Of a stretch of 64,000 bases of DNA, positions 17,415 through 26,199 are shown piece by piece (position 1 is the first letter of the stretch; the number at the start of each line of letters is the position of its first letter). The translations under genes and the position numbers were made by a program. The stretch is from Streptomyces sp. RKAG290 (GTDB lineage: Bacteria > Actinomycetota > Actinomycetes > Streptomycetales > Streptomycetaceae). Under the pieces are notes generated by a model. The model did not search any database, was not told the DNA's origin, and worked only from the letters and a program-made list of their open reading frames with translations. The DNA is taken from the NCBI RefSeq assembly GCF_023701695.1, contig NZ_JAJOZC010000001.1, positions 3,905,894 through 3,969,893 on the forward strand, written 5' to 3'.

Positions 17415-17761
17415 ACCCGCTTCCGAACGCGCATCCGGGCTCACCTCCGGACCCCCGGACCCACCCGGCTCCCGGGCAGGGCCGGGAACACGCCCGGACT
17501 GTCCCCACTCCGCCCCCGGTACCCGCAGGGCAGCCACAGCGCCCCCGAAACCCGCAGGCAGCCGCCCTGCGGACAGCGGACCGAGCGGGCCGGGCGGCAG
17601 GAAAGGCGGAAGTCGGGTTACCGTTCGAGTGGCCGTTGCGGGCTTTTGCCGTTTGACACGGGGGCGGGTTGTACCGTCACACTCCGCAGCGACAGCACAG
17701 TCGGCAGCGCCATCGCGCTGCCCTGGTGCCCACCGAGCGTCGACCGGAGAGAAGAGCGAAG
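17415..17761 (+). promoter_or_regulatory. topA upstream region
   Basis: 347 bases with no gene. A perfect TTGACA -35 lies at 17653-17658, 108 bases before the topA start; candidate -10 elements (TACCGT at short spacing, GTCACA at 17 bases) are poor. In Streptomyces topA transcription responds to supercoiling, so an atypical -10 is possible. The ribosome site is GGAGAGAAGAG (17747-17757). Confidence 0.4.
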
Positions 17762-20626
17762 TTGTCCCCGACCAGCGAGACCGCACAGGGCGGCCGCCGA
17801 CTCGTCATCGTCGAGTCGCCTGCCAAGGCGAAGACGATCAAGGGCTATCTCGGCCCCGGATACGTCGTCGAGGCGAGCGTCGGGCACATCCGCGACCTCC
17901 CGAACGGCGCGGCAGAGGTGCCGGACGAGTACACCGGTGAGGTACGCCGTCTCGGCGTCGACGTCGACAACGACTTCCAGCCCATCTACGTCGTCAACGC
18001 CGACAAGAAGTCCCAGGTCAGGAAGCTCAAGCAGCTTCTGGCCGAGTCCGACGAACTCTTCCTCGCCACCGATGAGGACCGCGAGGGCGAAGCCATCGCG
18101 TGGCACCTGCAGGAAGTGCTCAAGCCCAAGGTCCCGGTCCACCGGATGGTGTTCCACGAGATCACCAAGGAAGCGATCCGGGCCGCCGTCGCCAACCCGC
18201 GCGAGCTCAACCAGCGCATGGTCGACGCCCAGGAAACCCGCCGAATCCTCGACCGTCTCTACGGCTACGAGGTCTCGCCGGTCCTGTGGAAGAAGGTCAT
18301 GCCGCGGCTGTCCGCGGGCCGTGTCCAGTCCGTCGCCACCCGCCTCGTCGTCGAGCGGGAGCGCGAGCGCATCGCCTTCCGTTCCGCCGAGTACTGGGAC
18401 CTGACCGGCACGTTCGCGACCGGTCGCAGCGGTGACGCCTCCGACCCCTCGACGCTCACGGCCCGCCTCAGCGCGGTCGACGGGCGCCGCATCGCCCAGG
18501 GCCGTGACTTCGGTCCGGACGGGCAGCTCAAGGCCGGTTCCGCCCAGACCCTGCACCTGGACGAGACGAACGCCCGCGCCCTGGCCGCCGCGCTCGCCGA
18601 CTCCACGTTCGCCGTGCGGTCCGTCGAGTCGAAGCCGTACCGCCGTTCCCCGTACGCCCCCTTCCGTACGACGACCCTCCAGCAGGAGGCGAGCCGGAAG
18701 CTGGGCTTCGGGGCCAAGGCCACCATGCAGGTCGCGCAGAAGCTGTACGAGAACGGCTTCATCACCTACATGCGTACCGACTCCACGACCCTCTCGGACA
18801 CCGCGATCACCGCGGCCCGTGCCCAGGTCACGCAGTTGTACGGAGCCAATTACCTGCCGGACAAGCCGCGCACCTACGCCGGCAAGGTCAAGAACGCGCA
18901 GGAGGCGCACGAGGCGATCCGCCCCTCCGGGGACCGCTTCCGCACCCCCGCCGAGACCGGCCTGACCGGCGACCAGTTCCGGCTCTACGAGCTGATCTGG
19001 AAGCGGACCGTCGCCTCCCAGATGAAGGACGCGGTCGGCAACTCCGTCACCGTCAAGATCGGCGGCCGGGCGAGTGACGGCCGCGACGCCGAGTTCTCCG
19101 CCTCCGGCAAGACGATCACCTTCCACGGCTTCATGAAGGCCTACGTCGAAGGCGCCGACGACCCGAACGCCGAGCTCGACGACCGTGAGCGCCGGCTGCC
19201 GCAGGTCGCCGAGGGCGACGCGCTGTCCGCCGACGAGGTCTCGGTCGACGGCCACGCGACCAAGCCGCCGGCCCGTTACACCGAGGCCTCGCTGGTCAAG
19301 GAGCTCGAAGAGCGCGAGATCGGCCGCCCGTCGACGTACGCCTCGATCATCGGGACCATTCTCGACCGCGGCTACGTCTTCAAGAAGGGCACGGCGCTCG
19401 TCCCGTCGTTCCTGTCCTTCGCCGTGGTCAACCTGCTGGAGAAGCACTTCGGCCGGCTCGTGGACTACGACTTCACGGCCCGGATGGAGGACGACCTCGA
19501 CCGCATCGCACGCGGTGAGGCCAAGTCCGTGCCGTGGCTGCGGCGCTTCTACTTCGGTGCGACGGCCGGTGACGAGACGGCCGGTGCCGGAAAGGCCTCC
19601 GACGCCGGCAACGGCGACGGCGACCACCTCGGCGGGCTCAAGGAGCTCGTCACCGACCTCGGCGCGATCGACGCCCGGGAGATCTCCTCGTTCCCCGTCG
19701 GCAACGACATCAAGCTCCGGGTCGGCCGGTACGGCCCGTACATCGAGCGCGGCGAGAAGGATTCCGAGGGCCACCAGCGCGCGGACGTCCCCGAGGAGCT
19801 GGCGCCCGACGAGCTGTCCGTCGAGTACGCGGAGGAGCTGCTGGCCAAGCCGAGCGGCGACTTCGAGCTCGGTGCGGACCCGGAGAGCGGGAACCAGATC
19901 ATCGCCAAGGACGGGCGCTACGGCCCGTACGTCACCGAGGTGCTGCCCGAGGGCACCCCGAAGACCGGCAAGAACGCGGTGAAGCCGCGGACCGCTTCGC
20001 TCTTCAAGTCGATGTCGCTGGACACGGTGACGCTGGCCGACGCGTTGAAGCTGATGTCGCTGCCGCGCGTCGTCGGCGAGGACGCCGAGGGTGTCGAGAT
20101 CACCGCGCAGAACGGCCGCTACGGCCCGTACCTGAAGAAGGGCACGGACTCGCGGTCGCTCACCTCCGAGGACCAGCTCTTCGACATCACGCTCGAAGAG
20201 GCACTGGCGATCTACGCCCAGCCGAAGCAGCGCGGCCGGGCCGCCGCCAAGCCGCCGCTGAAGGAACTGGGCACGGACCCGGTGAGCGGGGCGCCGGTGG
20301 TCGTGAAGGACGGTCGCTTCGGCGCGTACGTCACCGACGGCGAGACGAACGCGACGCTGCGGTCCGACGACAGCGTCGAGGAGATCACGCCGGAGCGCGG
20401 CTACGAGCTGCTCGCCGAGAAGCGTGCCAAGGGTCCCGCCAAGAAGAAGACGGCAAAGAAGGCCCCGGCCAAGAAGGCGCCCGCGAAGAAGGCGACCACG
20501 GCGAAGAAGACCGCGGCGAAGACGACCGCGAAGAAGACGACTACGGCGAAGAAGTCCGCGGCGAAGAAGACGACGACGGCGGCGAAGAAGACTGCTTCCG
20601 CGGCGTCCACGTCCACGGAGGAGTGA
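17762..20626 (+). CDS. topA: DNA topoisomerase I
   Basis: 954 residues from TTG 17762, a start I recall for Streptomyces TopA (LSPTSETAQGGRRL). Toprim domain begins RLVIVESPAKAKTIKGYLG; acidic residues DEDREGEAIAWHL follow. The active-site Tyr is in FITYMRTDSTT (~335). The C-terminal part has repeated GRYGPY / DGRFGAYV modules (four copies, 650-860) instead of zinc fingers. It ends in a ~65-residue Lys/Ala tail built from KKA/KKT units, known in actinobacterial TopA as a DNA-binding, processivity-enhancing tail. It relaxes negative supercoils and is normally essential. Confidence 0.97.
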   Translation: MSPTSETAQGGRRLVIVESPAKAKTIKGYLGPGYVVEASVGHIRDLPNGAAEVPDEYTGEVRRLGVDVDNDFQPIYVVNADKKSQVRKLKQLLAESDELFLATDEDREGEAIAWHLQEVLKPKVPVHRMVFHEITKEAIRAAVANPRELNQRMVDAQETRRILDRLYGYEVSPVLWKKVMPRLSAGRVQSVATRLVVERERERIAFRSAEYWDLTGTFATGRSGDASDPSTLTARLSAVDGRRIAQGRDFGPDGQLKAGSAQTLHLDETNARALAAALADSTFAVRSVESKPYRRSPYAPFRTTTLQQEASRKLGFGAKATMQVAQKLYENGFITYMRTDSTTLSDTAITAARAQVTQLYGANYLPDKPRTYAGKVKNAQEAHEAIRPSGDRFRTPAETGLTGDQFRLYELIWKRTVASQMKDAVGNSVTVKIGGRASDGRDAEFSASGKTITFHGFMKAYVEGADDPNAELDDRERRLPQVAEGDALSADEVSVDGHATKPPARYTEASLVKELEEREIGRPSTYASIIGTILDRGYVFKKGTALVPSFLSFAVVNLLEKHFGRLVDYDFTARMEDDLDRIARGEAKSVPWLRRFYFGATAGDETAGAGKASDAGNGDGDHLGGLKELVTDLGAIDAREISSFPVGNDIKLRVGRYGPYIERGEKDSEGHQRADVPEELAPDELSVEYAEELLAKPSGDFELGADPESGNQIIAKDGRYGPYVTEVLPEGTPKTGKNAVKPRTASLFKSMSLDTVTLADALKLMSLPRVVGEDAEGVEITAQNGRYGPYLKKGTDSRSLTSEDQLFDITLEEALAIYAQPKQRGRAAAKPPLKELGTDPVSGAPVVVKDGRFGAYVTDGETNATLRSDDSVEEITPERGYELLAEKRAKGPAKKKTAKKAPAKKAPAKKATTAKKTAAKTTAKKTTTAKKSAAKKTTTAAKKTASAASTSTEE

Positions 20627-20656
20627 CCTCACCGGGTTGTGAACGCCGAGGTTGTG

Positions 20657-20700
20657 AACGCCGGACGGGCTGGAGAGATCTCCAGCCCGTCCGGCGTTTT
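20657..20700 (+). terminator. Strong terminator after topA
   Basis: A perfect 20-bp inverted repeat (AACGCCGGACGGGCTGGAGA and its complement) with a two-base centre, followed by TTTT. It lies 30 bases after the topA stop. A related GAACGCCG direct repeat precedes it. Confidence 0.92.
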
Positions 20701-21101
20701 CGGGGTTCGGAGGGTTTGCGGTGCGGGTGGGGCGGGTGGTGCGGTGCGCTTGTGATGCGGGCGTGGGGTCGGCGGGGGCGCCTGCGGCGGGCCTTGTCCC
20801 CTCCCCGCCCCTTCCCGTAACCGGGGCTCCGCCCCGGACCCCGCTCCTCAAGCGCCGGAGGGGCTGTGGGTGTCCCGCTCCTCAAGCGCCGGAGGGGCTG
20901 GGGGTGTCCCGCTTCTTAAGCGCCGGAGGGGTTGTGGGTTGAGCTGTCGGCGGGGTGGGGCGAGAGGCTGGGGGATGAGCTGTCGGCTGGGCTGGGTGTG
21001 GGGTGTTGCCCTGGGGTGCTGGGTGGGTCGGTTCCGTGGGCGGCGACCGTATGTTCGGACGCGGCCCCCGGGCACGGGGTTGCTCCCGATAGGCTGGGCG
21101 G
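20701..21101. other. Repeat-rich gap between topA and tmk fusion
   Basis: About 400 bases without a gene. It holds a CCGGGGCTCCGCCCCGG hairpin (20820-20837), three tandem 34-bp units (20841-20942), and direct repeats of GAGCTGTCGG. I recognise the TCCTCAAGCGCCGGAGGGG element as a dispersed intergenic sequence frequent in Streptomyces. Confidence 0.65.
20841..20942 (+). repeat. three tandem 34-bp units
   Basis: Units begin at 20841, 20875 and 20909. Each reads CCGCTCCTCAAGCGCCGGAG followed by GGGCTGtGGGTGTC-like sequence; the third has several C-to-T changes (CTTCTTAAG, GGGGTTG). Every unit contains the inverted pair CTCC/GGAG. Confidence 0.9.
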
Positions 21102-24100
21102 ATGACGCGAGCCGAGCAGCCAACGGTCGTGAGCCCCACCTCCGACACACTTGCCGCAGACTCACGCGAGCGCGCCGTACGAGCCCTGTTGCGTGTTCCC
21201 CCGCTGAAGCGGTTGTGGAGCGCCCAGCTCGTCGGCGGTATCGGCGACGCACTCGCCCTTCTCGTGCTGGTGTTGCTGTCGCTGCAAGCGGCGGTCCTTG
21301 AGGGCTCACTCGGATCCGGATACCGCGGGGCGGCCTTTGCCGTCGCCGCCGTGTTCGGCGCCCGGATTATTTCCACCTTGCTCTTCGGAGCCGTACTCCT
21401 GGGTCCGCTGACGACCCTGACGGGGCCGGGAGGGCCCGTCGACCGGCGGTGGCTGATGATCGGGGCCGACGGGCTGCGGCTCGCGCTGCTGGTCGTCGCC
21501 CCCCTGTGGATCGACTGGATGCCCGACAGGGCACTCATGATGATCCTGATCACCGTCTTCGTCACCGGTGCCGGCGAACGCCTGTGGAGGGTAGCCAAGG
21601 AGAGCGCCGCTCCCGCGCTGCTGCCCGCCCCGCCCATCGAGGGCGCCGCCGTGCGCCCGCTGCCGGACCACCTCGACGCTCTTCGCCGGCTCTCCCTGCG
21701 TACCGACTTCGCGGTCGTCCCGGCCGCCGCGGCCGTACTGCTGGTGGCCACACTGATCGGGAATCTGCTGGGCTCGGGCCTGGACTGGTTCTCCTTCCAC
21801 CAGGCGGCCCTCGGGTCCTACGTCGCCGCGGGGCTCTTCTCCGCCTCCATCTCCACCCTGTACTTCCTGGAACTGCCCGGTTCGCCGACGCCCCGTCCGC
21901 GCTCGCCGCTGGAAGGGCTGCGCAGGCCGTCCGCCGGCAGCGGACCGGACAAGGGCCGAACCGGTGCCGTCCCGCTGATCGTCGGGACCTGCGCCGCGGT
22001 GGCCGGAGCCATTGCGGCGGCGGGCGCCGTCGCCGTACTGCACGCCACCGATCTGGGCGGCGGACCCGCCACCCTCGCGCTGCTGGTCCTCGCGCTGACC
22101 GGCGGCACCGGCGTCGGTATCCGCACCGCCCGGAAGGTGCTGCCGGCCCTGTCGCGGCGGCGCCTGCTCTCCCTGGCCACCGCTGTCACCGGAGTCGCGC
22201 TCCTGGCGATGGGCCTGGTGCCGGACACGGCCACCGTCGTGCTGATCGCCGTGCTGGCCGGATACGCGGCGGGCGTCGCCGCGAACACCGGCCATGTACT
22301 CGTCGATCAGGAGACCGAGGAATTCCGCCGGTCCAGGGCCACCGAACACCTCCAGGCCCTCGTCCGGGTCCTGATCGCGCTCGGCGCGGTCGGCGGCCCG
22401 CTGCTGGCCGCCGCCATCGGCACCCACCGGCTGACGGCCGGTGACTTCGTCTTCGCGCACGGCGGAGCCGCGTTCACCCTGATGCTGATCGGCGCCCTGC
22501 TGCTGCCGGTCGCCGCGATCGTCCTCGCCAAGACGGACGACCGTGCCGGAGTGCCGCTGCGCCGTGATCTGCGCGAGGCGTTGCGCGGCGGCGACCCGTC
22601 CGTCGCCCCCGCCGCCACCGGTTTCTTCCTCGCCCTGGAGGGCGGCGACGGGGCCGGCAAGTCCACCCAGGTGGAGGCGCTCACCGAGTGGATCCGGGCC
22701 AAGGGCCACGAGGTCGTGGTCACCCGCGAACCGGGAGCGACCCCGGTCGGCAAGCGGCTGCGTTCGATCCTGCTCGACGTGTCGTCGGCCGGACTCTCCA
22801 ACCGCGCCGAGGCGCTGCTGTACGCCGCCGACCGCGCCGAGCACGTCGACTCGGTCGTGCGTCCGGCGCTGGAGCGGGGCGCGATCGTCATCTCCGACCG
22901 CTACATCGACTCGTCCGTCGCCTACCAGGGCGCGGGCCGCGATCTCGCGCCGACCGAGATCGCCCGGATCTCGCGCTGGGCGACGAGCGGGCTCGTACCG
23001 CATCTGACGGTCCTTCTGGATGTCTCTCCGGAGACCGCGAGGGAACGGTTCACCGAGGCGCCCGACCGGCTGGAGTCCGAGCCGCTCGAATTCCACAACC
23101 GGGTGCGGTCCGGCTTCCTGACCCTGGCCGCGGCCGACCCGACGCGCTACCTCGTGGTCGACGCCGGCCAGGAGCCGGAGTCGATCACCACGGTCGTACG
23201 TCACCGGCTCGACCAGCTCCTCCCGCTCTCCGAGGCCGAGGTCAAGGCCGTGGAAGAGGCGCGCAAGGCCGCCGAGGAAGAGGCCAGGCGCCTCGCCGAG
23301 GAGGAGGCCGCCCGCAAGGCGGAGGAGGAGCGGCTGGAGCGCCAGCGGCAGGAGCAGCTCGCCAAGCTCCGCGCCGAGGAGGAGGAGCGCAAGCGCCGCG
23401 AGCTGGAGGAGGCACGCCGACGCGAGGCCGAACGCCAGGCGGAGGAGGACCGGCAGCGCGCCGAGGAGGCCCGTCGGCTCGCCGAGGAGGAGCGGGTCCG
23501 GGTCGAGGCCGAGGAAGCGGCCCGCGAGGCCGAACAGGCGCGGCTGCGCCGCCAGGCCGAGGAGGAAGCGCGGCTGCGTCAGGAGGCCGAGGCACGGCGT
23601 CTGGAGAAGCAGCGCAAGGCCGAGGAGGCGCTGCTGAGGGCCGAGGCGGCCCGCCGCCAGGCCGAGTCGGAGTCGGCCGCCGCGGCCGAGACCGCGCGGG
23701 CGGAGGCTGCCGCGGCAGAGGCGGAAGCGGCTGCGGCCGCCGCCGAGGCCGAGGCGGCCGCCAGGGCTTCCCGGGCGTCGTCGCGGTCCACCCGGTCCAC
23801 GCGGTCCGAGCCGTCCGAGTCGTCCGTGCCGGACAACGAGCTGACGGTGCCGACCCCTCTCGTCAGTCCGAACGAGATCACGCAGCCGGTGCCCTCCCCG
23901 GTGGAGCCGTCGTCCGGTTCCACCCGGTCCCGGTCCTCGTCCGCGACCTGGCCCTCCGACGAGGCCGAGACGGCGATGATCCCGAAGATCACCGACCCGT
24001 CGGAGCGCCCCGGCAGGCGGGACACCGCAGGTGCGGCGGACGAAACGGCGGTGCTTCCGCCGGTACGTGACGCGGGACGTGGATCCGCACGGGACGCCGA

Positions 24101-24395
24101 TCCGGCCGACCGGGTACCGCGGGGCATCTTCCGGGACGAGAGCCCGGCCGACTCCGCACCGGAGGGTGAGAACGAGCGCACCCGCGAGCTCCCGCAGGTC
24201 CCGGACCCGCACGCGGCCCAGCAGCCGGTCCAGGGCCGGCAGGAGAGTTCCGGCAGGTCCTCTCGGCGGCCCCGCCCCGACTGGGCGGAGGAGACCCCGC
24301 TGGACGATCTGCCGACGCTGGCGGACGAGCTGCTCGGGGACCACGACGACGAGGGCCCGTCCAAGCCGGGCCGCGGACGCCGCCCGCGCCGCTGA
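21102..24395 (+). CDS. tmk: Bifunctional MFS-like membrane protein / dTMP kinase
   Basis: 1097 residues in four parts. (1) Residues ~1-490: about 12 hydrophobic segments, MFS-like. (2) ~505-705: complete thymidylate kinase with P-loop LEGGDGAGKST (~512), REPGATPVGK, and DRYIDSSVAYQGAGR (~598). (3) ~709-890: an almost uninterrupted Glu/Ala/Arg/Lys coiled coil. (4) ~890-1097: Ser/Pro/acidic disordered tail. This fusion is known in Streptomyces. The kinase makes dTDP from dTMP for DNA synthesis and is presumably on the cytoplasmic side. ATG 21102 lacks a strong ribosome site; the 5' gap is repeat DNA. Confidence 0.95.
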   Translation: MTRAEQPTVVSPTSDTLAADSRERAVRALLRVPPLKRLWSAQLVGGIGDALALLVLVLLSLQAAVLEGSLGSGYRGAAFAVAAVFGARIISTLLFGAVLLGPLTTLTGPGGPVDRRWLMIGADGLRLALLVVAPLWIDWMPDRALMMILITVFVTGAGERLWRVAKESAAPALLPAPPIEGAAVRPLPDHLDALRRLSLRTDFAVVPAAAAVLLVATLIGNLLGSGLDWFSFHQAALGSYVAAGLFSASISTLYFLELPGSPTPRPRSPLEGLRRPSAGSGPDKGRTGAVPLIVGTCAAVAGAIAAAGAVAVLHATDLGGGPATLALLVLALTGGTGVGIRTARKVLPALSRRRLLSLATAVTGVALLAMGLVPDTATVVLIAVLAGYAAGVAANTGHVLVDQETEEFRRSRATEHLQALVRVLIALGAVGGPLLAAAIGTHRLTAGDFVFAHGGAAFTLMLIGALLLPVAAIVLAKTDDRAGVPLRRDLREALRGGDPSVAPAATGFFLALEGGDGAGKSTQVEALTEWIRAKGHEVVVTREPGATPVGKRLRSILLDVSSAGLSNRAEALLYAADRAEHVDSVVRPALERGAIVISDRYIDSSVAYQGAGRDLAPTEIARISRWATSGLVPHLTVLLDVSPETARERFTEAPDRLESEPLEFHNRVRSGFLTLAAADPTRYLVVDAGQEPESITTVVRHRLDQLLPLSEAEVKAVEEARKAAEEEARRLAEEEAARKAEEERLERQRQEQLAKLRAEEEERKRRELEEARRREAERQAEEDRQRAEEARRLAEEERVRVEAEEAAREAEQARLRRQAEEEARLRQEAEARRLEKQRKAEEALLRAEAARRQAESESAAAAETARAEAAAAEAEAAAAAAEAEAAARASRASSRSTRSTRSEPSESSVPDNELTVPTPLVSPNEITQPVPSPVEPSSGSTRSRSSSATWPSDEAETAMIPKITDPSERPGRRDTAGAADETAVLPPVRDAGRGSARDADPADRVPRGIFRDESPADSAPEGENERTRELPQVPDPHAAQQPVQGRQESSGRSSRRPRPDWAEETPLDDLPTLADELLGDHDDEGPSKPGRGRRPRR

Positions 24396-24402
24396 TCCGG
24401 TC

Positions 24403-24434
24403 GGTACCTGCCGGCCGGAGAGCCGGCAGGTACC
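24403..24434 (+). terminator. Hairpin after tmk fusion
   Basis: 13-bp perfect arms GGTACCTGCCGGC / GCCGGCAGGTACC with a six-base CGGAGA loop, eight bases past the stop codon. No U-run. Confidence 0.75.
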
Positions 24435-24640
24435 GGGAGTCCTGGGGCGCCTGGCTTCCCGTTACGCGGGGGAGGCCCGGCGCCCCGGGGCGTCTGTAGG
24501 TCACCCGGTACACGGACCCAGGGGACCGGGCCACCCGGCCACACACGGACCCAGGGGGCCGGGCCATCCGGCAACCTCGCCATCCGGCCATCCGTCCTGT
24601 CGGGATTGTCAGACCCGTCCCTCACAATGGGAAGCCGGAT

Positions 24641-24722
24641 CGACGGGTTCGACAGGTTGGACAGGTCGGGTTCGACAGGGTTGGACAGGTCGGGTTCGAC
24701 AGGTTCGACGGGTTTCGACAGG
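24641..24722 (+). repeat. GGTTCGACAGG tandem array
   Basis: Two and a half copies of a 23-24 base unit (GGGTTCGACAGGTTGGACAG plus GTC) followed by shorter degenerate units (GGTTCGACGGGTTTCGACAGG). Noncoding. Confidence 0.8.
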
Positions 24723-24788
24723 AGTCACGGCGAAAGCTGTGACGAAGGCCATCGAGGGCTTCGAAGGCCAGGACAAGAGCCACAGAGA

Positions 24789-24822
24789 GTCGCGCTGCCC
24801 TCCCATGGGAGGGCAGCGCGAC
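24789..24822. repeat. perfect 34-bp palindrome upstream of holB
   Basis: 17-base arms starting GTCGCGCTGCCCTCCCA pair exactly with the following 17 bases; the centre is CCATGG. It ends 28 bases before ATG 24851. It could be an operator, or a very stable mRNA hairpin in the holB leader or a terminator without U-run. Confidence 0.9.
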
Positions 24823-24850
24823 CCGCACACCACCGGAAGGGCGGAGACCC

Positions 24851-26056
24851 ATGTCCGTATGGGACGACCTGGTCGGCCAGGACCGGGTGCAGGAGCAGCT
24901 CGGCGCCGCCGCCCGGGACGCCGACGCGCTGGTCACCGCCATCTCCACGGGAGAGCCGGTGCCTCCGGGCTCCAAGATGACGCACGCCTGGCTGTTCACC
25001 GGACCGCCGGGCTCCGGACGGTCCACCGCCGCCCGGGCCTTCGCCGCCGCTCTGCAGTGCACCAGCCCGGACCGTGCCATGGGCGGGGCGCCGGGCTGCG
25101 GTTTCTGCGACGGCTGTCACACCAGCCTCATCGGTACGCACGCCGATGTCGACGTGATCCGCACCGACCTGCTCTCCATCGGTGTGAAGGAGACCCGCGA
25201 GCTTGTCCGCCGTGCCCAGCTCTCCCCGGCCGTCGGGCGTTGGCAGGTGATCGTCATGGAGGACGCCGACCGCCTCACCGAGGGGGCCGGCAACGTCCTG
25301 CTGAAGGCGGTCGAGGAGCCCGCGCCCCGCACCGTGTGGCTGCTCTGCGCGCCCTCACTCGAAGACGTGCTGCCCACGATCCGTTCCCGCTGCCGTCACC
25401 TCAGCCTGCGCACGCCGTCGGTCGACGCGGTCGCCGACGTCCTGATCCGGCGCGACGGCATCGACCCGGAGCGGGCCGCGGCCGCCGCCCGCGCCACCCA
25501 GGGACACATCGGCAGGGCCCGCCGCCTCGCCACGGACGAGCGGGCCCGCTCCCGCCGCGCGGCCGTCCTCAAAATGCCGCTGCGCGTCGAGGACATCGGC
25601 GGCTGTCTCAAGGCCGCGCAGGAACTGATCGACACCGCTACGGACGACGCCAAGCAGGTCTCCGAGGACGTGGACGTCAAGGAGACGGACGACATGAAGG
25701 CCGCACTGGGCGCGTCCGCCGGCGGCAGGATGCCGCGGGGCACGGCCGGGGTGATGAAGGAGCTGGAGGACAGGCAGAAGCGTCGCAAGACCCGCACCCA
25801 GCGCGACAGCCTCGACCTGGCACTCACGGAGCTGACCGGCTTCTACCGCGATGTGCTCGCGCTTCAGCTGGGCTCGCGGATCGCCATCGCCAACGCGGAC
25901 GCCCAGGACTCCCTCGACCGCGTCGTCCGCTCGTCCACACCCGAGCGCACCCTGCGCCGGATCGAGGCGGTGATCGCCTGCCGCCGGGCGCTGGACCGCA
26001 ACGTCGCCCCGCTGCTCGCGGTGGAGGCCATGACGATGGCGCTGTGGTCGGGCTGA
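24851..26056 (+). CDS. holB: DNA polymerase III delta' subunit
   Basis: 401 residues with GGAG six bases upstream of the ATG. AAA+ clamp-loader features: WLFTGPPGSGRSTAARAF (P-loop variant with Arg-Ser in place of Lys-Thr/Ser, expected for the non-hydrolysing delta'), a zinc-binding Cys set (C-x(n)-CGFCDGCH, ~76-97), VMEDADRLTEGAGNVLLKAVEEP, and the SRC motif (IRSRCRHL, ~180). It opens and loads the beta sliding clamp with the other clamp-loader subunits. In Streptomyces it follows the tmk fusion as here. Confidence 0.93.
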   Translation: MSVWDDLVGQDRVQEQLGAAARDADALVTAISTGEPVPPGSKMTHAWLFTGPPGSGRSTAARAFAAALQCTSPDRAMGGAPGCGFCDGCHTSLIGTHADVDVIRTDLLSIGVKETRELVRRAQLSPAVGRWQVIVMEDADRLTEGAGNVLLKAVEEPAPRTVWLLCAPSLEDVLPTIRSRCRHLSLRTPSVDAVADVLIRRDGIDPERAAAAARATQGHIGRARRLATDERARSRRAAVLKMPLRVEDIGGCLKAAQELIDTATDDAKQVSEDVDVKETDDMKAALGASAGGRMPRGTAGVMKELEDRQKRRKTRTQRDSLDLALTELTGFYRDVLALQLGSRIAIANADAQDSLDRVVRSSTPERTLRRIEAVIACRRALDRNVAPLLAVEAMTMALWSG

Positions 26057-26199
26057 CGTAACGCGTCCGACGTCGGCCGCCGGCCTGTCGGTCACCACCC
26101 GCCGCCCGCCGATTCGCCGGTCAAGGGCCCAGGCGCCACGGATTCACCCGAATGAGCAGGGAATCGGACGAGTCGTCACACGGCGGCTACGCTCCGGGA

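Larger units (their letters stand above)
24396..24850. other. Repeat and palindrome-rich gap before holB
   Basis: 455 bases without a supportable gene. It holds a terminator-like hairpin (24403-24434), a twofold ~30-bp repeat built on CACGGACCCAGGGG (24510-24572), a GGTTCGACAGG-type tandem array (24641-24722), and a perfect 34-bp palindrome (24789-24822) just before the holB ribosome site. Confidence 0.7.

Noticed and set aside
24641..24722. CRISPR or iteron origin
   Set aside because: Irregular 23-24 base units without spacers, no replication gene nearby; left as tandem repeat.
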